Shown: positions 54,035-62,558 of the stretch, piece by piece
How the letters are laid out: each line of letters starts with the position of its first letter
Position numbering within the stretch: the stretch's first letter is position 1
Origin: Gillisia mitskevichiae
GTDB lineage: Bacteria > Bacteroidota > Bacteroidia > Flavobacteriales > Flavobacteriaceae
Length of the DNA: 64,000 nt
Reading direction: 5' to 3'
Assembly: GCF_003634585.1 (NCBI RefSeq)
Contig: NZ_RBLG01000003.1
Coordinates: 186,001 to 250,000, forward strand
The notes under the pieces: model-generated
Databases searched by the model: none
What the model was told of the DNA's origin: nothing
Seen by the model: the letters and a program-made list of their open reading frames with translations, nothing else
Program-made: the position numbers and the translations under genes

Positions 54035-55168
54035 TTATAAAGCGGCTTTCATGGTTCTAGTTTTATTCACAGTTTCTTCCCATTCAGCAGAAGCTTCAGA
54101 ATCCTTTGTTATACCACCACCAACATAAATTGCCACTTCTCCTTTTTTATATTTTAGGCATCGCAAATTTACAAATATGTAAGAATCTTTTCTGATACTG
54201 GAATATGCCTGATTTTCTTGATTTCGAGTTCTACTGCTTCGCTTGATCTCTGTGGTCATATTTAATGGTCCCAAATATCCCGAGTAAAATTCTCGATCAT
54301 ATTTTTCGTGTTCAATTATAAAACTATAAGCTTTATCTGTTGGTAAACCACAAATAGCTGGAGTTGGATGTAATGCCTTTATGATAGCTCCTATTTCTGC
54401 AGATCCATTATTGATAGTTCCAGAAATATCTGTTCTTAAATGTAATAAACTCCCTGCTTCACTCGTATAGGTTTCTGAAACCTTTAATGATTCAGAAGAA
54501 TATCCAAGCTCTTTTAATTTTGAAATAATAGAATCGGTTACAATTTTCTGCTCAACTATTTCTTTATTGGTCCAATCGTTTTCAGAAAAATCCTGAAGTT
54601 TTCTTGTTCCTGCAAGAGCCATAGTGCTGAACTTTGTTCGCTCAGTTTTTAGTAAAGTTTCCGGAGTTGCACCAATCCAAACTCCGGTTTCCGGGTGAAA
54701 CCATATATAAACAAAGGCATTTGGATATAAAGAGAGTAAATTCCGAAAAATTTCAGAAGCAGATATAGTTGGTTTTTGAAGCTCTTTTCGGGAAAGTACT
54801 ACTTTTTGTAAAGTGGTTTTATTAATAGTTTCAATCCCAAGTTTTACTAGACTAATATGAGCTAATTTTGCCTTAGAATCTAAATTCTCTGATAGTCCTT
54901 CTGAAGAATTTAATTGAAACTTTGAACTATCAAAAAAGGGCAGAACGGTTTTAATGCTTTCATTTTCAGGAATAAAAAGTGGATTATTTTCAGTGTTAAA
55001 AGGAGAAAAAACAAAGCCATTTTCAGAAAAATCCTTAATTCTAAAAGAATCCTTAGAAGTTTGTAATAATAACTGCACAGCCTCTTTTCCAGGAAGTCTA
55101 AAACTAACCATCGCTTTTCCAGCATCTAGGGATTCCTGTGCTAAATTGAAAAAATCTTTAGAGTTCAT
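54035..55168 (-). CDS. menF: Isochorismate synthase (chorismate-binding enzyme)
   Basis: This 377-residue protein has the chorismate-utilising fold: KVVLSRKELQKPTISASEIF, AFVYIWFHPETGVWIGATPE, LHPTPAICGLPTDKAYSFI, HEKYDREFYSGYLGPLNMT and VGGGITKDSEASAEWEETVN. Together with menD downstream it is assigned as the isochorismate synthase of menaquinone synthesis; siderophore (EntC-like) use is unlikely because no siderophore gene is near. A CAAAAGTA (minus-strand -7 box TACTTTTG) lies at 55270-55277, 101 bp upstream. Confidence 0.9.
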   Translation of the reverse strand: MNSKDFFNLAQESLDAGKAMVSFRLPGKEAVQLLLQTSKDSFRIKDFSENGFVFSPFNTENNPLFIPENESIKTVLPFFDSSKFQLNSSEGLSENLDSKAKLAHISLVKLGIETINKTTLQKVVLSRKELQKPTISASEIFRNLLSLYPNAFVYIWFHPETGVWIGATPETLLKTERTKFSTMALAGTRKLQDFSENDWTNKEIVEQKIVTDSIISKLKELGYSSESLKVSETYTSEAGSLLHLRTDISGTINNGSAEIGAIIKALHPTPAICGLPTDKAYSFIIEHEKYDREFYSGYLGPLNMTTEIKRSSRTRNQENQAYSSIRKDSYIFVNLRCLKYKKGEVAIYVGGGITKDSEASAEWEETVNKTRTMKAAL

Positions 55169-55269
55169 TAATTTATTATTGGTTGACTTTTAAATATTCT
55201 TCAAAAAGATTGACACCTACTATTCCTAAGGTTTCCTTCCTGTTTTAGAAGTAAAAATTGATTATTCCG

Positions 55270-55277
55270 CAAAAGTA
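55270..55277 (-). promoter_or_regulatory. -7 box upstream of menF
   Basis: TACTTTTG on the minus strand lies between the B4 terminator and menF, so menF can be transcribed independently of B4. No clear TTG is at the expected spacing. Confidence 0.45.
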
Positions 55278-55332
55278 CAAAACAGAAAAATAGTATATTA
55301 AATGCTAACTAACCGCTAACTTAATACGCAAC

Positions 55333-55363
55333 AAAAAAGAGCCACTAAATAGTGGCTCTTTTT
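55333..55363 (-). terminator. Terminator of lipoprotein B4
   Basis: AAAAAAGAGCCACTA and TAGTGGCTCTTTTT arms around a short loop, with T-run on the minus strand, lie 18 bp past the B4 stop codon. Confidence 0.85.
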
Positions 55364-55381
55364 AATTTTATAAATTGATTC

Positions 55382-57325
55382 TTAATATCCAGTAGTCGAA
55401 GAAGCATTATGCAATTTTGCATTAGACTGTCTAAATTTCGTTCTTGTCACCTGTTTTAACTCACTTATTGGAGCGGTATCTATTTTTGCTACTCCACCCA
55501 AAACGAAAGTGTTGGTAGAATCATAAAACAATGGAAAATCACCTTCTCCAGGTTCAATTACTGAAGCACAAGCAATTGTTAACCCATTTACACCTTCCAT
55601 AATAGGATGAACTCTGTTAGAGCTAGCAGGTAATTCAGGATAATTACCATTTTGAATACAATCCAATGCGCCGCCTGAATTAAATAGAATAGCCCCCATA
55701 TTTATTAGAAATTGATTTTCAATAGGTATTCCAGAGCCATAAAACCCATCATGTTCTCCCATAAAAATTATTCTTCCGCCTTCAGAAGAAAATTGTTTGA
55801 GTGTATTAATCTCCGCTACAGTATATTGAACATTAGGCATTACAAGCATTATTATTTTTACATCTGAAGGAATACTAGTTAATGAACCACTTGTGGAACT
55901 TATATCCGAGATGGTAAAACCTTGGTTTTCAACTAGACTTCGCATAGTGGACCATTCGCCAGTACAAAACACACAACTTGAGGCTCTTCCGAAATCGAAC
56001 ATAAATGTTGTTCCGCTGTTTCTTATTCCTGTTGTTGTAAAATTGATTAAATTTTTAACGAACTGCACATTGTCTGGATCTTCCATAGCCCTAGCATCAA
56101 ATATATTTGCGTCATTCAGTACAACCATATCTCTTCCTGGAACTTGTATACTTTCACAACCAACTTCATCTACTTCTACCCCAGGATCTGTATCTGGACA
56201 TTCATCAATATCGTTAGGAACGCCATCGCCATCGTCATCTACTCCCGTTTCGCAAACATCTCCCACTCCATTTTCATCTTCATCTTCTTGGTCTGGGTTA
56301 GCAATATTAGGACAGTTATCTTCATTATCAGGAATTCCATCCTGATCTGAATCTACTGGTACGCTTCCATCATCGTCACAATTAATTCTAATATGCTCGT
56401 ATCTTGGTGTTGCACCTAACTGAGCATCAATCATGGCCTGGGTAATTTCAAATTCATAAATATCTAAAGCACTTGCTGTATAAGCTCCAGCGCTAAGTAC
56501 AGTTACACGCACATAGTACATTTCACCATCCTCTAATGGAGGCAATGGAACACATAATACAGTAGCGGCAAAACTATTACCTTCACCAGATACAGAATTC
56601 ATCTCTCCTCCTAATATAACTTCTGATCCATCAAAAGCATCACCCCAAATATCTACTTGGAAGTTGGCTGGATACTCTCTACCTGTTTGGTCATCACAGT
56701 AATTTACAAATATGCAATAGTTGTTTTCAATAGCTATAGCATTTATGTCGAAGAAAATATATCCATATGCTTCTTCCTCACGTTCTATGAAACAAAGTAC
56801 GTCCACCTCTATATATGGCTTAGTTCCTGCTTCTAATATAATTTCTTGAGGTAAAGGATCTCCAACACTACTTGCATAAGTCCCACCTTCCCGTGGTGCA
56901 ACCCAAAGTACTTGATCATCGTCACTATAAACAATGAAGTATTGTAGTTGATAGGTCCCTGCAGGCAGTCCTAACATTTCTGAATATTTAGTCTCCCAAC
57001 TTCCACCGTTGTTAACAATATCTACTTTAATGAAATCGGCCGTAGTTGCTCCTTCCCCGGTTGGATCCATATCTGCAACCCAGTTTCCTTCTGCATCTGT
57101 TAGCGCAACAAGAACATAAGAAGGCTCTGCATCACGGCATTCTAGAGGATCTTCCGATATTTGTTGTCTAGTTTGCGATTCAAAATCATTTAACAAAGTT
57201 CCAAACTGTAACTGAAAAGTATCTTGAACTTCTGGTCCAGATACATCCGCTTCATCCTTGCTACAGGATGTAAATAGCAAAAAGAGAATTACTACAAAAC
57301 TCCAACAGTAATTTACATTTTTCAT
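55382..57325 (-). CDS. Lipoprotein B4: family module, TSP3-like repeats and amidotransferase-fold-like C-terminus
   Basis: The 647-residue lipoprotein starts at the ATG at 57325 (MKNVNYCWSFVVILFLLFTS, Cys21, CSKDEAD). The B-form module spans about 33-316 (LGLPAGTYQLQYFIVY, YGYIFFDINAIAIENNYCIF, VNYCDDQTGREYPANF). TSP3-like repeats follow (DSDQDGIPDNEDNCPN, DEDENGVGDVCE, DDDGDGVPNDIDECPD). The last 260 residues contain IIMLVMPNVQYTVAEI, LKQFSSEGGRIIFMGEHDGF and VHPIMEGVNGL, resembling the ThuA/DUF4350-type class I amidotransferase fold. It lies 18 kb from the main cluster, between the thioesterase and menF. Confidence 0.7.
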   Translation of the reverse strand: MKNVNYCWSFVVILFLLFTSCSKDEADVSGPEVQDTFQLQFGTLLNDFESQTRQQISEDPLECRDAEPSYVLVALTDAEGNWVADMDPTGEGATTADFIKVDIVNNGGSWETKYSEMLGLPAGTYQLQYFIVYSDDDQVLWVAPREGGTYASSVGDPLPQEIILEAGTKPYIEVDVLCFIEREEEAYGYIFFDINAIAIENNYCIFVNYCDDQTGREYPANFQVDIWGDAFDGSEVILGGEMNSVSGEGNSFAATVLCVPLPPLEDGEMYYVRVTVLSAGAYTASALDIYEFEITQAMIDAQLGATPRYEHIRINCDDDGSVPVDSDQDGIPDNEDNCPNIANPDQEDEDENGVGDVCETGVDDDGDGVPNDIDECPDTDPGVEVDEVGCESIQVPGRDMVVLNDANIFDARAMEDPDNVQFVKNLINFTTTGIRNSGTTFMFDFGRASSCVFCTGEWSTMRSLVENQGFTISDISSTSGSLTSIPSDVKIIMLVMPNVQYTVAEINTLKQFSSEGGRIIFMGEHDGFYGSGIPIENQFLINMGAILFNSGGALDCIQNGNYPELPASSNRVHPIMEGVNGLTIACASVIEPGEGDFPLFYDSTNTFVLGGVAKIDTAPISELKQVTRTKFRQSNAKLHNASSTTGY

Positions 57326-57851
57326 AATTATCAAATTATTGGTTAATAACAAATCACTAAACAATCATTCAATACATATATCTGTATCGATAGATTTTAA
57401 GATGGGAAGGGGAGGTGTTTTGTTGGGATATCTATTACCAAATAACTATAAGAAAACTAGAATATAGTTTTATAAATTAATCTGGAAACACTCTGAATCA
57501 AAATTAAAGCAAATTGATAATTCCTGTTATAAGGGTTTTCCCTAATTTTAATATTATAGTTGTTTAAATGGATTGTTCGTAATTAGGGAGAGATTTATCT
57601 TTAATAGAAACAGTTTTAATATTTATTGTCAAAGAAAAATTAAAAGTATACAGAATGAATGTTAAACTATGTAGTATTAAATAGAAGAACATCAATAAAA
57701 AAAGTTTCCAGCACTTAAAAAGCCTATGGATGTAGAAAATTTAGTACATACGGAGCATAATGTAAAAAGAGTCTACATAAAAAATGAAGTGGAGTTGAAA
57801 ATAGAGTGTTTTTTGAAGCTCTTCTATTTTATTTGATTTGAAGAAACCGCG
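57326..57851. other. 526-bp gene-free stretch upstream of B4
   Basis: No coding frame was seen. It is AT-rich with one purine-rich block, GATGGGAAGGGGAGG (57401-57415), 76-90 bp before the B4 start, which recalls the G-runs of the other lipoprotein genes but is not the same 9-mer. No TAnnTTTG box is visible before B4 and no clear terminator follows the thioesterase gene. Confidence 0.5.
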
Positions 57852-58268
57852 TTAATTTTTAGGAAGTGAAATAGTGGTTAATTTAACCAATGAGATCAAA
57901 TTATCTTCTTCATCCGTAATCTTAATTTCCCATAGTTGGGTTGTTCTTCCTTTATGAATAGCTGAAGCTTTTGCAAAAACAAATCCCTCTCGAATACTTT
58001 TCACATGGTTTGCGGAGATCTCAATCCCTCGAATAGTAAATTCTGAAGAGTTAAATAAGAGAAGAGAAGCCATACTTCCAATTGTTTCAGCTAAAGCTAC
58101 GGTTGCGCCACCATGTAAGACTCCATCTGGCTGATGAACTTTTGGAGAGACGGGCATTTTTCCAAGCACATAATCATCTGTGATCTCCACAATTTCGATA
58201 TCCAAAGTTTCCATCAAGGTGTTTTTGAACATTTGTCTACATCTTTCCAGTAATTGCTCGTTCTGCAT
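57852..58268 (-). CDS. PaaI-type hotdog-fold thioesterase (possible DHNA-CoA thioesterase)
   Basis: The 138-residue protein starts at the ATG at 58268 (MQNEQLLERCRQ); the frame is open to a TTG at 58322 that would overlap the divergent gene. It has the hotdog signature HQPDGVLHGGATVALAETIG and ends with a beta-rich half. PaaI-like thioesterases hydrolyse acyl-CoA; in the menaquinone pathway such an enzyme releases DHNA from its CoA ester. As I recall flavobacterial genomes, this gene type often sits next to menF, which supports but does not prove that role. Here B4 separates it from menF. Confidence 0.75.
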   Translation of the reverse strand: MQNEQLLERCRQMFKNTLMETLDIEIVEITDDYVLGKMPVSPKVHQPDGVLHGGATVALAETIGSMASLLLFNSSEFTIRGIEISANHVKSIREGFVFAKASAIHKGRTTQLWEIKITDEEDNLISLVKLTTISLPKN

Positions 58269-58312
58269 ATTAAATAGATTGTTTACTTTGTAAAAATACA
58301 AAACCAAAAAGA

Positions 58313-58951
58313 ATGAATCCAACCGAAAAGCAGGTTTCTTATAAAATCACCAATTCCTATTGCACCTTAAATGAAAAGACTTCCAACACAAAGAATGTAT
58401 GGGTGGTTTTTCATGGAATTGGGTATTTATCTAAATACTTTCTTAAATATTTTAAAGGATTAGATCCACAAGAAAATTATATAATTGCCCCACAAGCTGC
58501 ATCCAAATATTACTTAAATGGAAAGTACACCCATGTAGGTGCTTCCTGGTTTACTAAAGATAATACGCAACAGGAAGTGGAAAATGCAATGAATTATTTA
58601 GATGAAGTTTATAAAGCTGAAGATTTAGGATCTGCAACGAATCTTATTGTGCTTGGTTATTCTCAAGGGGTTTCTGTTGCCACAAGATGGGTGGCCAAAA
58701 AAAGAATCAAACTTTCACAATTAATTTTATGCTCTGGCGGCCTACCCAAAGAATTAAAGGCTAAAGACTTTTTACATCTAGGAGATTCAAAGGTCTCTAT
58801 GATCTATGGTAACAAAGACCCTTATTTAGACAAAGAACGTTTGGATAATGAAAAGCTTAAATTAAAGCAGCTCTTCCCTGAAAATTTAACTGTTATTCCT
58901 TTTGAAGGAATTCATGAAATGAAACCATCCATACTAGAAACTTTAGTTTAG
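58313..58951 (+). CDS. Alpha/beta-hydrolase, carboxylesterase/phospholipase-like
   Basis: This 212-residue cytosolic serine hydrolase has VWVVFHGIGYLSKYFLKYF at the oxyanion strand, the nucleophile elbow LGYSQGVSVATRW (GxSxG), the aspartate in MIYGNKDPYLD and the histidine in FEGIHEMKPSI, in the order expected for a catalytic triad. It belongs to the small-esterase group; the substrate is unknown. It is divergent from the thioesterase gene, 44 bp away, and is followed after 24 bp by the Nramp-like transporter. Confidence 0.82.
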   Translation: MNPTEKQVSYKITNSYCTLNEKTSNTKNVWVVFHGIGYLSKYFLKYFKGLDPQENYIIAPQAASKYYLNGKYTHVGASWFTKDNTQQEVENAMNYLDEVYKAEDLGSATNLIVLGYSQGVSVATRWVAKKRIKLSQLILCSGGLPKELKAKDFLHLGDSKVSMIYGNKDPYLDKERLDNEKLKLKQLFPENLTVIPFEGIHEMKPSILETLV

Positions 58952-58975
58952 ATTTACCCCTTATATTGTTATTGA

Positions 58976-60256
58976 ATGAAAACAAAAAAGACAAGCGAAA
59001 AAGGATCTAAAAGATCTTTATTAAAAAGCCTTGGTCCAGGATTTTTACTTGCAGGAGCCGCCATTGGAGTTTCTCATTTGGTGCAATCTACACGTGCGGG
59101 TGCAGATTATGGATTTATACTTGTTTGGGCTTTAGTATTAGCATGTGTCACCAAATATCCCTTTATGGAATTCGGACCGCGCTATGCAGCTGCAACAGGT
59201 AACCATCTAATTACAGGATATAAAAAATTAGGGGTGTTCCCATATTGGGCATTTATCGTATTCACGGTGGGTACGATGTTTATAATTCAGGCTGCGGTTA
59301 CTATTGTTACAGCTGGCTTAGCAGAAAGATTATTCAATTTTGGATGGTCTCCCTTTACTTGGAGTTTAGTAATTACAATATTTTGCATATCGCTACTTCT
59401 CATTGGTAAATATCCAGGATTGGATAAAAGCATGAAGATCATTGTTAGCTTTCTTACTATAGCAACCCTCGCAGCTGTTGTTATGGCCTTTGGCGCGGGA
59501 ACTGTAACCAAGACACTAGAAACTCCTACTCCCTCCTTGTGGACCACTGCAAGCATCGGATTTATAATTGCTTTTATGGGTTGGATGCCAATACCATTGG
59601 ATGCCTCCGTCTGGCATTCTATCTGGACAAGGGAAAAAGCAAAGCAAACCAAGCATAGACCCAGTATAAAAGAAGCATTTACAGATTTTAATATTGGGTA
59701 TCTTGCCGCATCTTTAATAGGTTTATTATTTTTAACTCTCGGTGCCTTGGTCATGTTTGGCAGTGGCACTTCCTTTTCTTCAAATTCGGTCGAATTCTCT
59801 TCGCAACTTGTAGCACTCTACGGAAAAACTTTAGGATCATGGAGCACTCCAATTATTTCCATTGCCGCTTTTATTGCCTTATTAAGTACCACATTAACAG
59901 TTACAGATGCGTTCCCACGGGTGATCTCCGAGATTTTAAATCCAGAAAATAAGCAGCCTAAAGTTGAAAATAAAAAATGGAAAGATTATAAGATTGGGAT
60001 CTTTGTAATTCCAATTCTCTCTTTGTGTATTTTATTCTTCCTTTCTGGTTCTTTTATATTTCTAATAGATTTTGCAACGGGCCTTTCCTTTCTTTCAGCT
60101 CCCTTTTTGGCTTGGTTCAATTATAAATTAGTTACAGGAAGTCATTTAAAGAAAGAGGATCAACCCTCCCCTGCCTACAGAAAATTTAGCTTATTCTGCT
60201 TCGCTGTTTTAGTGATCTTCACATTGGTTTATCTCTACTATATTTTGTTTATGTAA
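58976..60256 (+). CDS. Nramp-family transporter-like protein lacking the canonical DPGN motif
   Basis: The 426-residue inner-membrane protein has about eleven helices. It matches the Nramp (SLC11) pattern GPGFLLAGAAIGVSHLVQST with RAGADYGFILVWALVLA, and VTKYPFMEFGPRYAAATGNH. In canonical manganese/iron transporters helix 1 carries DPGN; here that place reads IGVSHLVQ, and helix 6, normally with MPH, reads MGWMPIPLDASVWH. Metal specificity, or even metal transport, is therefore doubtful. It is probably co-transcribed with the esterase gene upstream (24 bp) and ends at a strong terminator. Confidence 0.8.
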   Translation: MKTKKTSEKGSKRSLLKSLGPGFLLAGAAIGVSHLVQSTRAGADYGFILVWALVLACVTKYPFMEFGPRYAAATGNHLITGYKKLGVFPYWAFIVFTVGTMFIIQAAVTIVTAGLAERLFNFGWSPFTWSLVITIFCISLLLIGKYPGLDKSMKIIVSFLTIATLAAVVMAFGAGTVTKTLETPTPSLWTTASIGFIIAFMGWMPIPLDASVWHSIWTREKAKQTKHRPSIKEAFTDFNIGYLAASLIGLLFLTLGALVMFGSGTSFSSNSVEFSSQLVALYGKTLGSWSTPIISIAAFIALLSTTLTVTDAFPRVISEILNPENKQPKVENKKWKDYKIGIFVIPILSLCILFFLSGSFIFLIDFATGLSFLSAPFLAWFNYKLVTGSHLKKEDQPSPAYRKFSLFCFAVLVIFTLVYLYYILFM

Positions 60257-60269
60257 TATTTTTAACAAA

Positions 60270-60299
60270 AAAAGATCCCGATTTTCATCGGGATCTTTT
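60270..60299. terminator. Terminator between the Nramp-like gene and dnaK
   Basis: Arms AAAAGATCCCGAT and ATCGGGATCTTTT enclose a 4-nt loop; the A- and T-runs serve both converging genes. Confidence 0.9.
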
Positions 60300-60338
60300 A
60301 GTTGGATCTTGTAAACAAGATCTATTATATATAGATGT

Positions 60339-62246
60339 TTATTTAACTTCTTCGAAGTCTACATCTTCAACATCATCTGCTTGCTTAGAATCATCTGCTC
60401 CAGCTGCATCTGCTCCAGGAGCTCCTTGTGCACCTTGACCATCTGCTTGAGCCTTGTACATTTCTTCTGAAGCTGTTTTCCATGCTTCATTCAATTTGTC
60501 TAATGCTGGAGTGATAGTTTCAATTTCTTGAGTTTCGTAAGCTTTCTTCAATTCTTCTAAAGCATCTTCAACTGGCTTTTTCTTATCCTCAGATATTTTA
60601 TCACCAAATTCTTTCAATTGCTTTTCAGTTTGGAAGATCATTCCATCAGCCTCATTCAACTTGTCTACTCTCTCTTTAGTTTTCTTGTCAGATTCAGCGT
60701 TTGCTTCAGCATCTTGCTTCATCTTTTGGATTTCCTCTTCAGTTAATCCAGAAGAAGCTTCAATTCTAATATCCTGAGTTTTGTTAGTTGCTTTATCTGT
60801 AGCACTTACTTTAATAATACCATTCGCATCAATATCAAAAGTCACTTCAATTTGTGGAGTTCCTCTTTGTGCTGGTGGAATACCATCTAAATGGAATCTA
60901 CCAATGGTTTTATTATCTGTTGCCATAGGACGTTCTCCTTGCAATACATGGATCTCAACCGATGGTTGATTATCTGATGCTGTAGAGAATACCTGAGATT
61001 TTTTAGTTGGAATTGTTGTGTTAGACTCAATTAACTTAGTCAATACACCACCCATAGTTTCAATACCAAGAGAAAGAGGAGTTACATCTAGTAACAATAC
61101 ATCTTTAACATCTCCTGTTAATACACCACCTTGAATAGCTGCTCCAATTGCTACAACCTCATCTGGGTTAACTCCTTTAGAAGGCTTCTTTTTGAAAAAT
61201 GCTTCAACTTCTTCCTGAATCTTAGGAATACGAGTAGAACCACCTACTAAAATAACTTCATCTATATCACTTACAGAAAGACCTGCATCGCTTAATGCTT
61301 TCTTCACAGGATCCATAGAACGTGTAACAAGCTCATGAGCTAATTGCTCAAACTTAGATCTTGTTAAAGTCTCTACCAAGTGTTTTGGTCCACTTGCAGT
61401 AGCCGTAACGTATGGTAAGTTAATTTCTGTTTGTGTAGAAGAAGATAATTCGATCTTCGCTTTTTCAGCAGCTTCTTTTAAACGTTGTAAAGCCATTGGA
61501 TCTTTTCTAAGATCGATGTCTTCAGCTTTAATGAAAGAATCTGCAAGGAAATCTATGATCACCTGGTCAAAATCATCCCCACCTAAGTGAGTATCACCAT
61601 TTGTAGACAATACTTCAAATACACCATCACCTAATTCAAGGATAGATATATCAAAAGTACCACCACCAAGATCATAAACAGCGATCTTTTGGTCGATAGA
61701 TTTTTTGTCTAATCCATAAGCCAATGCCGCAGCGGTAGGCTCGTTTATAATTCTTCTTACTTTAAGTCCTGCGATCTCACCAGCTTCTTTAGTTGCATGA
61801 CGCTGAGAATCGTTAAAATATGCAGGTACAGTAATAACAGCTTCTGTTACCTCTTGTCCAAGATAATCTTCAGCAGTTTTTTTCATTTTTTGCAAGATCA
61901 TTGCAGATAATTCTTGTGGAGTATACATTCTCCCGTCGATATCTACTCTTGCAGTATCGTTATCTCCTTTAATCACTTTATAAGGAACTCTTCCTGCTTC
62001 TTTAGAAGATTCAGAATATTTGTTCCCCATAAATCTCTTTATAGAAGATATAGTTTTTGTTGGGTTTGTAACAGCCTGACGTTTTGCAGGATCTCCAACT
62101 TTAATTTCTCCACCCTCTACAAATGCAATTACAGAAGGAGTTGTTCTCTTCCCTTCAGCGTTAGGGATTACCACAGGCTCGCTACCTTCCATTACAGATA
62201 CACAGGAGTTAGTAGTACCTAAGTCAATTCCAATTATTTTACTCAT
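60339..62246 (-). CDS. dnaK: Molecular chaperone DnaK (Hsp70)
   Basis: This 635-residue chaperone has the full Hsp70 layout: N-terminal [17 protein letters not shown], phosphate loop [18 protein letters not shown], adenosine motif [14 protein letters not shown], linker [18 protein letters not shown], and a C-terminal lid ending in an acidic tail [10 protein letters not shown]. The linker of about 20 residues before the tail is Gly/Ala-rich ([17 protein letters not shown]). It folds proteins with DnaJ and GrpE, which are not adjacent here. A sigma-54-like promoter and an inverted repeat lie upstream. Confidence 0.98.
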   Translation of the reverse strand: MSKIIGIDLGTTNSCVSVMEGSEPVVIPNAEGKRTTPSVIAFVEGGEIKVGDPAKRQAVTNPTKTISSIKRFMGNKYSESSKEAGRVPYKVIKGDNDTARVDIDGRMYTPQELSAMILQKMKKTAEDYLGQEVTEAVITVPAYFNDSQRHATKEAGEIAGLKVRRIINEPTAAALAYGLDKKSIDQKIAVYDLGGGTFDISILELGDGVFEVLSTNGDTHLGGDDFDQVIIDFLADSFIKAEDIDLRKDPMALQRLKEAAEKAKIELSSSTQTEINLPYVTATASGPKHLVETLTRSKFEQLAHELVTRSMDPVKKALSDAGLSVSDIDEVILVGGSTRIPKIQEEVEAFFKKKPSKGVNPDEVVAIGAAIQGGVLTGDVKDVLLLDVTPLSLGIETMGGVLTKLIESNTTIPTKKSQVFSTASDNQPSVEIHVLQGERPMATDNKTIGRFHLDGIPPAQRGTPQIEVTFDIDANGIIKVSATDKATNKTQDIRIEASSGLTEEEIQKMKQDAEANAESDKKTKERVDKLNEADGMIFQTEKQLKEFGDKISEDKKKPVEDALEELKKAYETQEIETITPALDKLNEAWKTASEEMYKAQADGQGAQGAPGADAAGADDSKQADDVEDVDFEEVK

Positions 62247-62297
62247 AACAGTATACGTATTTAAATTTTATATATTCAATTTCACAAACACAAATAG

Positions 62298-62312
62298 TCA
62301 ATCATTATGCCA
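62298..62312 (-). promoter_or_regulatory. Sigma-54-like -24/-12 promoter of dnaK
   Basis: On the minus strand TGGCATAATGATTGA places TGGCA and TTG at exactly the spacing of the -24/-12 consensus TGGCACG-N4-TTGC (last base differs). It lies about 50 bp before the ATG, and no TAnnTTTG box is evident. Confidence 0.5.
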
Positions 62313-62324
62313 GCGGTATAGTTC

Positions 62325-62337
62325 TGACAGGTTGTCA
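62325..62337. promoter_or_regulatory. Inverted repeat TGACA-ggt-TGTCA upstream of dnaK
   Basis: A perfect 5-bp-arm repeat lies 13 bp upstream of the -24-like element, a position suited to a heat-shock regulator. Confidence 0.5.
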
Positions 62338-62369
62338 TTAATAAATGTATTATTGGCATTCCCCCTTCC

Positions 62370-62388
62370 CTATGCTTAATAAGCATAG
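62370..62388. repeat. Intergenic hairpin between dnaK and sdaA
   Basis: CTATGCTT-aat-AAGCATAG is followed by AAAGCTGTC and a GC-rich stretch. It may belong to the same class as the palindrome at 46922 or be a stand-alone structure. Confidence 0.4.
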
Positions 62389-62530
62389 TAAAGCTGTCGG
62401 GCTTTGCGCTAAATCTTTTAATTTCCGAATAAATTAAAAGGATATCACTGCAATCCCTAATGCGAAAACAAATCCTAAATAATTCTTAATAACAAATTCG
62501 CAAAAATGAAGTCCGATAGTATCAAATCCT

Positions 62531-62538
62531 TATTTTTG
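62531..62538 (+). promoter_or_regulatory. -7 box of the L-serine dehydratase gene
   Basis: TATTTTTG matches TAnnTTTG and lies 20 bp before the ATG at 62559. The -33 TTG is not evident. Confidence 0.5.
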
Positions 62539-62558
62539 TCCTTAAATTTTGGAGTAGA

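Larger units (their letters stand above)
62247..62558. other. 312-bp divergent intergenic region between dnaK and sdaA
   Basis: Besides the dnaK promoter elements and the sdaA -7 box (TATTTTTG, 62531-62538), it holds a hairpin CTATGCTT-aat-AAGCATAG (62370-62388) followed by AAAGC-tgtcgg-GCTTT, similar in style to the palindrome at 46922. No coding frame was seen. Confidence 0.6.
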
